Shown: piece after piece, positions 36,101-44,734 of the stretch | How positions within the stretch are numbered: the first letter of the stretch is position 1 | Layout: each line of letters opens with the position of its first letter | Origin: Flavobacterium flavigenum | GTDB lineage: Bacteria > Bacteroidota > Bacteroidia > Flavobacteriales > Flavobacteriaceae | Direction: 5' to 3' | NCBI RefSeq assembly: GCF_027111255.2 | Contig: NZ_CP114285.2 | Location: forward strand, 248,001-312,000 | Length of the DNA stretch: 64,000 nt | Translations under genes and position numbers: made by a program | Notes under the pieces: model-generated | Seen by the model: only the letters and a program-made list of their open reading frames with translations | Told to the model about the DNA's origin: nothing | Database searches by the model: none

Positions 36101-36584
36101 AATGTATATGTGGCAGTCTGGAAACCATCCTGACTCTGTAAATGATATTCGTTACAAAGATATTACCACAGGTACGAGCAATTATGTTGGAGATGGGGTA
36201 AAAGTAATTTCTGGTACAGTAACTTATAATGCCTACGGCAATATTACGAGTGATACCAGACAATATGCTTCAAATGACGTGCCTGTTACTTACGAGAATT
36301 ATGTAAAAAGAATTCATAAGGGTACAGCTTGGGGAGGTAATCCATCTCCTGCGGATACCTATAGCACTACTTTTTTGAAATTAAGAGAAGTCTCACTTAC
36401 TTATAATGTCCCGAAGTCAGTATATAGTTTTATAAAAGCAAAAAATGCTACCATATCAGCAATAGGTCAAAATTTATTCCTTTGGGCAAAAGATTTTAAA
36501 TATTCTGATCCGGATGGAGGAGTTGATAATTTTAGCGATCCGTCACAACGTTTTGTAGGTTGCAATATTAAACTTGAATTCTAA
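33174..36584 (+). CDS. SusC/RagA-family TonB-dependent outer membrane receptor with STN signalling domain
   Basis: 1136 residues. In order: signal peptide (about 12-30), STN domain (about 45-115), CarboxypepD_reg-like domain (about 130-205, ISGTVTDNLGKPIPGATILI), plug (about 205-335, ending GASGAIVVTTKKG) and a long TonB-dependent beta-barrel ending NIKLEF. The STN domain touches FecR and so couples substrate binding to the ECF sigma factor. The plug is slightly shorter than in many SusC proteins. The substrate is unknown: no glycoside hydrolase is encoded nearby, only a phosphodiesterase-like enzyme, so a phosphorylated compound is one option. Confidence 0.93.
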   Translation: MYLVTNKKNNKKNILFFFLVTLWTQVTFASAFTSQSTESTPVSVSKNVYELKALFKAIESQTDFSLLYSDEVAKLKTQVPVSSGTQTIASLLKEAAVKFNVAYQINDGLITFKMNNPAKGKKTVNVAKQIKISGTVTDNLGKPIPGATILIEGTSVGVQTDLDGKYSIEAEEGEILVFVYMGFKTVKQKVEKERIINITLEEEAEALNELVITALGIKREEKALGYAVQKVEGSSVQTVKGVDVATSLTGKVSGLLVKNSTEFAEAPTVEIRGESALLVIDGVPYGNMTLRDIPADDIESLSVLKGATASALYGYRGASGAIVVTTKKGSSKKGLTVSLNSSTMFTAGYLAIPETQTTFGRQIDATTNMYKGTGSWGVPMEGQEVVQWDPVSKSYKSMPYLPIGKNNFKNFLDQGYILNNNLSVTQQGELGNLRSSATWVNNKGQYPNSQYDKYTYTLGGDISLDKFKLSSSISINKQSSPNTGFNGYKGYDPMYNILVWSSPDYDIRKYKDYWLVKNESQNNSYTGTNNNPYFDRFERLHSLDRNVFNGFVSASYEIAPWLNATVRTGFDTYNNKQTVRISKGSLVGAGVSTVILNGTEIWGESLKGSYNEGLGSGYSSNTDFILTGNKKINDFDIEGLFGGTIYYTQDEGIEARTQGGLSVPGFYSLKASVTNAVVNSSVYKRQVNSFYGRLAGSWKGMAFLEGTLRKDWSSTLPESTRSYLYPSVSGSFLVSEVLPKFDWLSLWKLRGSWTSSKTPAGVYDINSVYNITTNAWGGLNSASYPDVIRGNEVRPESASTWEIGTAATLFKKRLSFDFTYYSKRMYDFLTATNVSSASGFNSNYINIDQEITRRGVELTLNFTPIKTADWQWDVMANWSKYARYYTKLDKEFSADRPWVKVGNRVDAFVINDFQKNANGAIIYENGLPVYSAYESVYGYGDPDWIWGLTSSLRYKNFTLNIAVDGRVGGLAQTTTEMYMWQSGNHPDSVNDIRYKDITTGTSNYVGDGVKVISGTVTYNAYGNITSDTRQYASNDVPVTYENYVKRIHKGTAWGGNPSPADTYSTTFLKLREVSLTYNVPKSVYSFIKAKNATISAIGQNLFLWAKDFKYSDPDGGVDNFSDPSQRFVGCNIKLEF

Positions 36585-36614
36585 ATTGAAAAGTAACATA
36601 ATTAAATTATTGAT

Positions 36615-38132
36615 ATGAAAAAAATAATCGTTGCAATTACAGGTATGTTAATGTTTTCCAGCTGTAGTAATTTTGATGAAATCAATACCAACCCTAATAC
36701 GCCTACCCAGGTAAGTGCTTCATTATTAGCTACAAATATAATTCTGAATATTGCTAAATATCAAGGCACTGATTCAAAAGAATATATTTCTGAAAATGCT
36801 TTACCAAAATATGTTGGTTATGCAAATGAAGGACAATTGGGAACTCAATACAACTTAATAGCAAATTCAAGTTTTAACAAAATGACCATTTTACCTGATA
36901 TTGATAAAATGTTACTTGCCGCTCAAGGCAGCCCGGCAGAAAACTCATATAAAGGGATAGGTCATTTTATAAGAGCATATACTTTTTATCTTCTGACCAT
37001 GAAAATGGGAGATATTCCATATAGTGAAACAAATCTTGGACTGCAAGGAAATTACAAACCAAAATACGATTCTCAAAAAGAAGTTTTTATTGGTATTCTT
37101 GGTGAATTAGAACAAGCACGTATTGATTTCTCTGCAGGTGTAGCCTTTGATGGTGATCCAACAATTTTTAAAGGAAATCCCCAAAGATGGAGAAGAGCCT
37201 GCAATGCATTTGAACTTAAAGTTCTAATGACTTTGAGTGGAAAAGAAAGCGATGCTGATTTAAAAATTAAAGAGAAATTTGCCAGTATAGTTAATGAAAA
37301 TATGCTTCTTCAAGATGATTCTGATTATTTTGGTTTAGAATATAATAGCGTAAACCTTCATCCGTTATACAGTACAAACGATATGTTTACCGGTCGAACT
37401 ATTTTAAGTGATATTATAGTAGACAATCTTAAAAGACTAAATGATAAACGATTGTTTTATTTTGGAGAACCCTCAGCTGATCAAATTGCAAAAGGATTAT
37501 CTCAAAATAATTTTATGGCTTACGCAGGTGTAAAAACTTCGTTAGATTACGGATTAATGAATGCCAATTATTCAGCGGGTAAATATTCTAAAATAAACCT
37601 GAGATACCAAACCAAACAAAATAGTGATCCAAGAAGGCTTCTTACATATGCTGAGCAGGAATTGATTTTGGCTGAAGCAAGAATCAAAGGTTGGATTACT
37701 ACATCAAGTGCACAGCTTTATTATGAAAACGGAGTTAAAGCTGCCTTAAAAAATGTCATGAGTACAGACCCTTCTTTTGCGCACGGAAATCCTATTGTAC
37801 AAATTGATATTGATAATTATTTTACCGGTGAAGCAGCATTTGCTGCAGATGTAGATACTCAATTAAAGCAAGTTTGGATGCAGCGCTATTTGCTTAATTT
37901 TTTAGTTGATGGAGAAACTTCTTATTTTGAATATAGAAGAAATAAATATCCTGATTTTAATATTGACCCGTCAACTAACTTAAATGTTAATAGTCCTAAT
38001 AGTATGCCAATGAGGTTTTTGTATCCTTCTTCAGAATTGAATTATAACAGTCAAAACTTAATGGAGGCATTAAACCGTCAATTTGGAGGTTATGATGAAA
38101 TTAATAAAACAATGTGGCTTTTAGCAAATTAG
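36615..38132 (+). CDS. SusD/RagB-family surface lipoprotein
   Basis: 505 residues. Lipoprotein signal with lipobox MFSSC (Cys17 or so), followed by the alpha-helical SusD fold with TPR-like pairs; the segment GIGHFIRAYTFYLLTMKMGD is typical, as is the YAEQELILAEARIKGW helix near 340. It forms the lid over the SusC channel and binds the nutrient at the cell surface. The gene starts 30 bp after SusC and ends before a strong terminator at 38171. Confidence 0.92.
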   Translation: MKKIIVAITGMLMFSSCSNFDEINTNPNTPTQVSASLLATNIILNIAKYQGTDSKEYISENALPKYVGYANEGQLGTQYNLIANSSFNKMTILPDIDKMLLAAQGSPAENSYKGIGHFIRAYTFYLLTMKMGDIPYSETNLGLQGNYKPKYDSQKEVFIGILGELEQARIDFSAGVAFDGDPTIFKGNPQRWRRACNAFELKVLMTLSGKESDADLKIKEKFASIVNENMLLQDDSDYFGLEYNSVNLHPLYSTNDMFTGRTILSDIIVDNLKRLNDKRLFYFGEPSADQIAKGLSQNNFMAYAGVKTSLDYGLMNANYSAGKYSKINLRYQTKQNSDPRRLLTYAEQELILAEARIKGWITTSSAQLYYENGVKAALKNVMSTDPSFAHGNPIVQIDIDNYFTGEAAFAADVDTQLKQVWMQRYLLNFLVDGETSYFEYRRNKYPDFNIDPSTNLNVNSPNSMPMRFLYPSSELNYNSQNLMEALNRQFGGYDEINKTMWLLAN

Positions 38133-38170
38133 CAAAAAGATATATTCATTTTTAGTTTAGTTTTTTTTTC

Positions 38171-38200
38171 ACGCTGCTCTTCATAATTAGAGCAGCGTTT
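38171..38200 (+). terminator. Terminator after the SusCD operon
   Basis: Stem ACGCTGCTCT (38171-38180) with AGAGCAGCGT (38189-38198), 8-nt loop, followed by T run. Confidence 0.85.
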
Positions 38201-38258
38201 TTATTGGTGAATAATAGAAAATAAGAAATCAAATTTATAAGGATTTAAAAATAAAATT

Positions 38259-39089
38259 ATGAGAATAGTGAAACTTTTGATAGTTATTCTTTTGGGAATA
38301 CAAATGAAGGGACAGCATTTAAAAATAATGAGCTACAACATCCGTGTGGATCATAAAGCTGATGGTGATAATGACTGGAGCCACCGCAACGATTTCTTTA
38401 CATCACAAATTCAGTTTTATGAACCAGATGTATTTGGAATTCAGGAAGCGGCAACAAATCAGGTAAATGATATTGCAAATAGACTTCCTCAATATAGTTT
38501 TGTTGGTATAGGAAGAGAAGGTGTTGGAAAAGGAGAATCCTCTACTATTTTTTATAATAAAAAACGTTTAAAAATGCTATTAAATGACACTTTTTGGCTT
38601 TCAGGAACCCCCGGTGAAATTTCTTTGGGTTGGGATGCGGCATATAAAAGAGTCTGCACCTATGCATTGTTTAAAGATGTAAAAACAAAGCAACTTTTCT
38701 GGGTTTTCAATACCCATTTAGACCATGTTGGTGAACAAGCAAAAATAAATGGTATAAAACTTATTCTTTCTAAAATTAAAGAAGTGAATAATAAAAATTA
38801 TCAGGTCATTTTTACTGGAGATTTAAATTCAGAGCCAAACTCAGATGCGATTTTTCTTCTAAAGAAAGAGATGAAAGATACCAGAGCAATTTCAAAAACA
38901 AAACCTTTTGGTCCTTCTGGAACTTTTAATGGTTTTAAGCATAATGAACCCGTAACACGATTATTGGATTATATTTTTATATCCAAAGATGCTAGTTTTA
39001 AAGTAGAAAAATTTGCCGTTTTAAGTGATTCAAAAGATTTAAGATATCCATCAGATCATTTGCCTGTTTATATAGAATTGAGTTATTAA
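38259..39089 (+). CDS. Secreted endonuclease/exonuclease/phosphatase-family hydrolase
   Basis: 276 residues with a signal peptide (IVILLGIQMKGQ). The EEP catalytic set is complete: Asn/Asp in MSYNIRVDHK, Glu in DVFGIQEAATNQ, His/Asp in FNTHLDHVG, Asp-Asn in VIFTGDLNSEPNSD, and the final SDHLPVYIEL. The family covers DNases, sphingomyelinases, inositol phosphatases and similar phosphodiesterases. It follows the SusCD terminator by 60 bp, so it may be partly co-regulated and supply the transporter with product. Specificity cannot be read from sequence. Confidence 0.88.
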   Translation: MRIVKLLIVILLGIQMKGQHLKIMSYNIRVDHKADGDNDWSHRNDFFTSQIQFYEPDVFGIQEAATNQVNDIANRLPQYSFVGIGREGVGKGESSTIFYNKKRLKMLLNDTFWLSGTPGEISLGWDAAYKRVCTYALFKDVKTKQLFWVFNTHLDHVGEQAKINGIKLILSKIKEVNNKNYQVIFTGDLNSEPNSDAIFLLKKEMKDTRAISKTKPFGPSGTFNGFKHNEPVTRLLDYIFISKDASFKVEKFAVLSDSKDLRYPSDHLPVYIELSY

Positions 39090-39109
39090 AAGAATGTGGA
39101 TATGTTTTT

Positions 39110-39245
39110 TAAGTTTGACTTAATGGGACTCGAACCATATTTCCTTGAAAACACAGGCTTTTAATTTTTATTAGTAGCGGGAAGCATTCAATTATCTAAC
39201 CGATTTTATGAAGATTTTTTTATGATTGTGAACTCTCGTGAAAGG
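39110..39245. other. Relic with tRNA-arm-like word
   Basis: Contains GACTTAATGGGACTCGAACC, nearly identical to GACTTAACGGGACTCGAACC at 8565-8584, followed by TTAGTAGCGGGAAG. Probably debris of an integrated element; there is no tRNA fold. Confidence 0.4.
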
Positions 39246-40781
39246 TTATTGTGGATCAATTTGGAAAGCTATGCTTTTAAGACATCTGACTGTTTTTCCG
39301 TTTTGCATTCCTGGTTTCCATTTTGGCATTAGGTTTATAATTCTCAAAAACTCTTTTCCTGATGATGGGCCAAGATCTCTAAGGATTTTTAAGTCAGTTA
39401 AACTTCCATCTTTTTCAATTATAAATGTAGCGTAAATTTTACCAGAAGTTTTTTTATTGATTATTTCTTTGGATGCAACATAATTCTTTTTAAGGAAAGC
39501 ATTCATTGATTCAGGTCCCCCTGGGTATTCTGGAGCAACTTCCAGACCAGCAGTATTGTAAACTTCGTCTGATCCAGCTTCAATAACAGCTTGTACTGGA
39601 AACATACTATTATAATCAGATTTTTTAATCTGATTTTCTGTTATCTTTTCAGAATAATTCTCTTTTAGAACAACTTCTTGTTTTACTAATTCTTTTTTAT
39701 TAGTATTTTTTAAAATATTACTTTTTGTTGATTTATATAGAAACACGTATTCGAATTCTGAAAATAATTCATTGTTGACATATATTTTTTTTGAAATTAA
39801 ATTCCCCGACTGATCAAAATCAAAAGCTTCTTGATAAATGATTGGGAATTTGTAATAATTCACTATTCTGGAATTGATAAAGAATTTTAGGTAACTGTTG
39901 TCACTAGCTTCCATATTGATTTTCTTAATTTTATCATTCCAGTATTCAAATTGAATGTTTTGGTATGAGCTGTTTTTTTGAACATTCATTGTTTTAAGCT
40001 TTCCATTACTTTCATAGGTATAATTTGTGACCATAAATTTTGCAGGTTGCATACCTGTAGTGCCTAAAGAGTCTGTGACAAGTCTATTATTTGAGTCATA
40101 TATAAATTTTTTTGAATCTATAAGTTTAGATGGAATTGCCTGAGTTCCCATGTACTCTTTAGAAGCAACTAAATTTCTATTCTTGTCGTAACTAAATTCT
40201 TTAACAGAGGAATTTCCAACTTTTTTTACTAGAAAATTATTAGCATAAAGATATTTTTCACTTTGTTTGAATGTAGAACCGTTAAGCGTAACTAAAGTTT
40301 CCGTTAAACTAGATTTATCGTAAATGAAAGTCTTCTGAGAAAAATCTGTAGTATCTATCTTTCCTTTTAAATCGTTAATTCGTAAATCACGAGTTTTTTC
40401 AATTTGTTTGTTTTTATTATAAAAATATACAAGGTATGATGATTTTTTGTTTTCAGTTGTTTGCTGGCTTAAAATATTATTGTCTCTATTGTAAGTCTTT
40501 ACAGTTATATATGTTGGCTTATTATTTGAATATGCAATGTTTTTTGACTCTTTGCCATTTTCATTATAAAAGTTAATTCTTATTGTGTCTTTAGAAAAAT
40601 TACTATGCTTGTTTTTTATGATAGTAACCATAGATTCAACGTTTTTATAATCATTTTTATCTTGAAAGTAAAATTCTTTTAATGGATTTGGTTCAATAAG
40701 AATGTCTGGATTTTCAGGTGTTGAATCTTGTGAAATAGCAAGTAATGGATTTAAGAATAGAAGGAGTAGTAGTTTTTTCAT
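39246..40781 (-). CDS. Secreted protein with YD-like strand repeats and a TonB C-terminal domain
   Basis: About 511 residues from the ATG at 40781 (MKKLLLLLFLNPLLAISQ, a signal peptide). Residues 50-350 carry repeated beta-strand units of the form F-x-Y-D-x-N-x-x-L (FSYDKNRNLV, FIYDSNNRLV, YTYESNGKLK), like YD/MORN-type repeats. The last 100 residues match a TonB C-terminal domain: PEYPGGPESMNAFLKKNYV, GKIYATFIIEKDGSLTDLKI, MPKWKPGMQNGKTVR. There is no membrane anchor or proline-rich spanner, so it is not a standard TonB. Such stand-alone TonB-C proteins are common in Bacteroidota and of unknown role. Confidence 0.75.
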   Translation of the reverse strand: MKKLLLLLFLNPLLAISQDSTPENPDILIEPNPLKEFYFQDKNDYKNVESMVTIIKNKHSNFSKDTIRINFYNENGKESKNIAYSNNKPTYITVKTYNRDNNILSQQTTENKKSSYLVYFYNKNKQIEKTRDLRINDLKGKIDTTDFSQKTFIYDKSSLTETLVTLNGSTFKQSEKYLYANNFLVKKVGNSSVKEFSYDKNRNLVASKEYMGTQAIPSKLIDSKKFIYDSNNRLVTDSLGTTGMQPAKFMVTNYTYESNGKLKTMNVQKNSSYQNIQFEYWNDKIKKINMEASDNSYLKFFINSRIVNYYKFPIIYQEAFDFDQSGNLISKKIYVNNELFSEFEYVFLYKSTKSNILKNTNKKELVKQEVVLKENYSEKITENQIKKSDYNSMFPVQAVIEAGSDEVYNTAGLEVAPEYPGGPESMNAFLKKNYVASKEIINKKTSGKIYATFIIEKDGSLTDLKILRDLGPSSGKEFLRIINLMPKWKPGMQNGKTVRCLKSIAFQIDPQ

Positions 40782-40802
40782 CGTGAATATTTTATGATGC
40801 AA

Positions 40803-41127
40803 TGTAAGTTAATTGTAGTAAAAATAAGTAGAAAAAAAACCCTTTTTATTCCTGTAGATTTATACAAGTTTGTTTTCACGATTGCTATGATATGTAAACA
40901 ACTATAGCGCAGATTTGTAGTCTGTGCCCGCAAAGAGAATCTGAAAAAGGGTAAAAACAAAAAAGCTCCAGATTTCTCTGAAGCTTTTATCGTTGTAGCC
41001 ATGCCCGAACAAATGTCGAACTTTTTTGTGGAAGATTTACAGAAACTGAAAGTGTTTTAAATTGTTAACACTATTGCTTAGTAGTTTTTTATGTAGAACA
41101 TATAGTATTGTCAAGCTAAGTAATAAT
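40803..41127. other. Intergenic stretch with hairpin and 45-bp dispersed repeat (copy 2)
   Basis: Holds a hairpin AGCTCCAGA / TCTGAAGCT (40966-40987, one mismatch) followed at 40995-41039 by the 45-bp sequence also seen at 8692-8736 with one difference. No gene is supported. The right part probably includes the end of the IS1-family element. Confidence 0.7.
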
Positions 41128-41787
41128 TCAAATCCAAAAATAAATCTTCAAAACAGCTGTAAATACAACGAGGCTCTTACTGAAGCAGATTGTTCTACGG
41201 TTTAGTCTTTTCAGATGGGTTCTAAGTGTCAAGTTTTTCCTTTCTATATGATTTGTACCGAAACGTTTTACCGAATGCATTTTTTCATCAAGCAAATATC
41301 GATAATTTTTCAATCTGTCCGTAAATATCTTCTTTGCGTCAGATAATTTTAAAGTATCCAAGACACGGTTAAGTGTTTTATTAGTTCGTTTCCCAACATT
41401 AAAACTGACAACTGTTTTAGAATTCTTTTCCAATGCATAAACTAGCCAAATATAATTTTTCTTGTGCCTGATATAAGTGCGCAGTTCATCAACTTCATCG
41501 ATTTTGCCTTTACTGATAATAGGCTTTGTAATGTTTCTGGCAATTGAGATGATTCTTTTCAATAGTGTAGTGGCTGATATTTTCAATATTCTTGCTGTGC
41601 TTCTTATTCCTAAACCTTCTTTTGTGAACAACACAATCTCCTGATTGATATCCCTTTTGTAAGCATTATACCTATAGTGAATTTGTTGTCTTTTTTGACA
41701 AAGGCAACATTTATAACGCTGATTGCCGTTAGATTGAAATCCATTTTTTATGCATTTACCATTACAAAAATTACATTTTATTTTCAT
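41128..41787 (-). CDS. IS1-family transposase, single-frame type
   Basis: 219 residues. The N-terminus has a zinc-ribbon (CNFCNGKCIKNG then CCLCQKRQQ) and a helix-turn-helix (GIRSTARILKISATTLLKRI), equivalent to InsA. The C-terminal half corresponds to InsB with acidic residues in KIDEVDELRTYI, KIFTDRLKNYRYLL and TNHIERKNLTLRTH. In Escherichia coli IS1 these parts need a frameshift; here they are one continuous frame. It looks intact. I could not define the inverted ends with certainty; the element probably runs from about 41.11 to 41.82 kb. Confidence 0.88.
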   Translation of the reverse strand: MKIKCNFCNGKCIKNGFQSNGNQRYKCCLCQKRQQIHYRYNAYKRDINQEIVLFTKEGLGIRSTARILKISATTLLKRIISIARNITKPIISKGKIDEVDELRTYIRHKKNYIWLVYALEKNSKTVVSFNVGKRTNKTLNRVLDTLKLSDAKKIFTDRLKNYRYLLDEKMHSVKRFGTNHIERKNLTLRTHLKRLNRRTICFSKSLVVFTAVLKIYFWI

Positions 41788-41851
41788 GACCTAATTTGAA
41801 ACACTAAGGTAAGGCAAAAGCATTTTAAGGCTTATTAAAAGACAAAAAAAG

Positions 41852-41879
41852 AAAGAGACAACCAATTGGTCATCTCTTT
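41852..41879. terminator. Terminator-like hairpin between the IS1 transposase and AraC genes
   Basis: AAAGAGA (41852-41858) pairs with TCTCTTT (41873-41879) around the inner palindrome ACCAATTGGT. T-rich on the plus side and A-rich upstream, so it may end the minus-strand AraC transcript. Confidence 0.55.
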
Positions 41880-42011
41880 TTCTATTCAATAATTAAAATT
41901 TAATCTTCTTTTTCAGTTAGTTAAGTGGTTGAATTATAAAAATACCTAATATGTAAAACTACCGATTGATAAACAGTTTAATTTACAGCATACTATCAAA
42001 TACTTTATTTA

Positions 42012-42908
42012 CTAATTTAAACTTTGTTCTCTAAAAGCATTTGGCGAAATTCCTACCTCTTTTTTAAACAAACGTGAAAAATAGGTTGCGTTTTCAAATC
42101 CCAGCGAAATCGAAATTTCGGCAATGTTCATTTTGCCTTCCTTCAATAAATTTTTTGCTTCCGAAATTAGATAGAGATGAATCAATTCTAATGCGGTTTT
42201 TCCAGTTTCTTGTTTCAATATATCACTCAAATAACGAGACGATATATTTAGTTTTTCTGCCATATAACTCACAGTAGGAAGTCCAAAATCAGTATTCTTA
42301 TTATCCTCAAAATAGGAGGAAAGTAAATCATTAAACTTTGTAAATGTTACTCCGGTTAATTGTTCTCGATTAATGAACTGTCTTTTGTAAAAGCGTTGCG
42401 CATATTTTAACATCGTATCCAATTGTGTCAACATAATATCTTTGCTGTAGGTATCGGTATTGTTGTAATATTCTTTTTCGATGCTGCCTACTAAATTCCA
42501 AACAATGACTTCTTCACTTGGGGAAAGATGCAAAGCTTCGTTGACATCATAATCAAAATAACTATAGTTTTGAATCTGTTTGTGAAGTATTGAACCCAAC
42601 AAAAAATCTTGATGAATGAGGATGACAAATCCATTTTCATCTAACTGAAGATTGGAGAAACTTACTTTTTGCTGTGGTCTCATAAAAGACATAGAACCGC
42701 AATTATGATCGTATTTTGTTTTTCCATAACCCACACTTCCCGATTTTAATTTCCAAAATCCGATGATATAAAAATCCGACGTAAAATCAAGCTGTGTACT
42801 GCCGTCACACTTACTTGGAACTCCTTGAATAATACTAAACAAAGGATGCTCTGGTGGTTTGGTTCCTAATATATTATGGAAATCACTTATTTTATCAAAA
42901 TGTATCAT
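42012..42908 (-). CDS. AraC-family transcriptional regulator (paralogue 1)
   Basis: 298 residues. N-terminal cupin-like sensor part with FWKLKSGSVGYGKTKYDHNC and NEALHLSPSEEVIVWNLV. C-terminal two-HTH AraC domain (about 195-295): MAEKLNISSRYLSDILKQET, then ISISLGFENATYFSRLFKKE. It is strongly similar over its whole length to the regulator at 52533, for example both have the KYAQRFYKRQF segment. It lies downstream of two SDR genes on the same strand, separated by a terminator. It probably regulates those oxidoreductases or the efflux operon. Confidence 0.9.
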   Translation of the reverse strand: MIHFDKISDFHNILGTKPPEHPLFSIIQGVPSKCDGSTQLDFTSDFYIIGFWKLKSGSVGYGKTKYDHNCGSMSFMRPQQKVSFSNLQLDENGFVILIHQDFLLGSILHKQIQNYSYFDYDVNEALHLSPSEEVIVWNLVGSIEKEYYNNTDTYSKDIMLTQLDTMLKYAQRFYKRQFINREQLTGVTFTKFNDLLSSYFEDNKNTDFGLPTVSYMAEKLNISSRYLSDILKQETGKTALELIHLYLISEAKNLLKEGKMNIAEISISLGFENATYFSRLFKKEVGISPNAFREQSLN

Positions 42909-42925
42909 ACTTAAGATTATAAAAA

Positions 42926-42959
42926 ATTAGCAGAATCTATTTAGTTGGATTCTGCTAAT
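42926..42959 (-). terminator. Terminator after the SDR gene at 42971
   Basis: Perfect 12-bp stem ATTAGCAGAATC / GATTCTGCTAAT with a 10-nt loop; an A run on its left side gives a U run in the minus-strand transcript. It lies between the SDR stop and the AraC start. Confidence 0.8.
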
Positions 42960-42970
42960 TTAAACATTAA

Positions 42971-43789
42971 TTATTTTCCGTGTGCTGCCACAGAAACTTC
43001 CTGCCAATCTTCCCAAGTTTTGATGCGCTCATCGTAAGTATATTTTACCCAAGGATAAACTACTTTACCCAACATTAAACGCAATGGAGGATTTTCAGCA
43101 TCTACCAAAGTAAGTATTGCATTTGCTGTAGCACTTGGGTTGCCGGTTTCTTGTGCACCTGCTTGCTCGTAAAGTGCTTTTCTAACATCATTATAAGCAT
43201 CAATAGTTTTACTTTGCGCTAAAGAAGGGCCGCTAAAATCAGTATCAAAACCATTAGGTTCTAAAATAGTGGCTTTGATACCAAAACCAGTAACTTCAGC
43301 CGCTAATGATTCTCCAATAGCTTCAACTGCAAATTTAGAAGCGCTATACAATCCCATTGTCGGTAGTGTTACTAATCCCAATGCACTCGAAAGCTGGATG
43401 ATATGTCCTGATTTTTGCTCACGCATAATTGGTAATACTGCCTGCGTAAGCCAAATCAAACCAAATACATTAGTTTCAAACTGTGCACGAATTTCTTGTT
43501 CTTCTAATTCTTCAATAGCACCCATTAGCCCGTAACCCGCATTATTGATTAGCACATCAATTACTCCAAAATGGCTTTTTGCTTTTTCAACAGCATCTAC
43601 AGCATCTTTTTTATTGGTAACATCTAATTTTAGAACCAATAGATTCTGAGGAAATTCAGTCGCTAATTCCTTTAATGAATATGTATTTCTTACTGCTGCT
43701 ACAACATTGTGACCACGTTTTAAAAATGCTTCCGTCCAAATTTTTCCTAATCCGCGAGAAGCGCCTGTAATAAAAATTGTTTTTTTCAT
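42971..43789 (-). CDS. Short-chain dehydrogenase/reductase
   Basis: 272 residues, classical SDR: cofactor motif TGASRGLGKIW (7-17), NNAGYG near 86, and catalytic YSASK near 153 with an upstream Ser in IQLSSALG. A basic Arg after the glycine motif suggests NADP(H). Preceded by another SDR gene on the same strand 135 bp away. Substrate unknown. Confidence 0.9.
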   Translation of the reverse strand: MKKTIFITGASRGLGKIWTEAFLKRGHNVVAAVRNTYSLKELATEFPQNLLVLKLDVTNKKDAVDAVEKAKSHFGVIDVLINNAGYGLMGAIEELEEQEIRAQFETNVFGLIWLTQAVLPIMREQKSGHIIQLSSALGLVTLPTMGLYSASKFAVEAIGESLAAEVTGFGIKATILEPNGFDTDFSGPSLAQSKTIDAYNDVRKALYEQAGAQETGNPSATANAILTLVDAENPPLRLMLGKVVYPWVKYTYDERIKTWEDWQEVSVAAHGK

Positions 43790-43924
43790 TGTTATAATTT
43801 TATTGTTTTAATATCAAGGCAAATCTCCGTCAATTTTGGAAAGCTGTTATGATACAAAAGTGGGCAATAATGAAACGTTTTAACGATTATTAAACTTCGT
43901 TTTGAATACATTTATGATTCACAC

Positions 43925-44704
43925 TCAATTTTGTTGACTGGCTAATTTTTTTTTAATTTTCATCATTATAAAGTCCGGTGTAATTCGTGGCAAGTTCGAT
44001 ATAAACCAATTAGTAAAGCCTACTATTTTTTTTCCTTTTCCATTCAAGAGAAGTTTTATTCCTTGTATTGCAACTACTTTCGGATGAATTGGTTTGTTGG
44101 TTTTATAGGCATTTGTAGTCGCCATTTTATTTGTTGTAAAACCGGTGTCTATTGGACCTGGACAAAGTGCGGTTATAACCACACCAGAATCTTCCAGCTC
44201 TGCAGCCACTGTTTCTGTAAATGCCAAAACAAATGTTTTTGTTGCCGAGTAAACGGAATAATAAGGAAATGGTAAAAACGAAAGTAAAGAAGCTACATTC
44301 ATAATTTTTCCTGATTTACGGGCTACCATATCTTTTGCAAATAATTTTGTAAGAACAACTAAACTCGAAATATTTAATTGAATCATTTGGAGTTCTTCCT
44401 CTAAAGAGGTTTCTATAAAATTACCATAATTGCCGACTCCAGCATTATTTATCAAAGTTGTTACGGTTAAATTTAGTTTATTTATTTCGTTGTATAATTC
44501 TGTAGCTGCTCCTGCAACAGACAAATCTTTTACAATGATTTCAACCAAAACAGCATACTTTTGTATGAGTTCTGCTTGTATTTTTTTTAGTTCATTTTCG
44601 TTTCGGGCAACCAAAATAAGGTTGAATTTTTTATTAGCTAATTCAACTGCCATTTCATAACCAATTCCAGATGAAGCTCCAGTAATCAATACATATTCTT
44701 TCAT
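43925..44704 (-). CDS. Short-chain dehydrogenase/reductase, DltE-like
   Basis: 259 residues: TGASSGIGYEM (7-17), LINNAGVGNYG near 87, MNVASLLSF with the catalytic Ser, and YSVYSATK with the catalytic Tyr and Lys. Arg in LVARNENEL points to NADP(H). The C-terminal basic tail (MMKIKKKLASQQN) is typical of the group annotated DltE-like. It follows the RND pump gene by 30 bp and may be the last gene of that operon. Confidence 0.88.
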   Translation of the reverse strand: MKEYVLITGASSGIGYEMAVELANKKFNLILVARNENELKKIQAELIQKYAVLVEIIVKDLSVAGAATELYNEINKLNLTVTTLINNAGVGNYGNFIETSLEEELQMIQLNISSLVVLTKLFAKDMVARKSGKIMNVASLLSFLPFPYYSVYSATKTFVLAFTETVAAELEDSGVVITALCPGPIDTGFTTNKMATTNAYKTNKPIHPKVVAIQGIKLLLNGKGKKIVGFTNWFISNLPRITPDFIMMKIKKKLASQQN

Positions 44705-44734
44705 TTTTCTCTTTTATTTTAGATTATACTCTCA

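Noticed and set aside
41040..41830. Exact inverted ends of the IS1-family element
   Set aside because: Only a weak match (TTGyC...CT.AGT) between about 41113 and 41817 could be found, so no borders are claimed.
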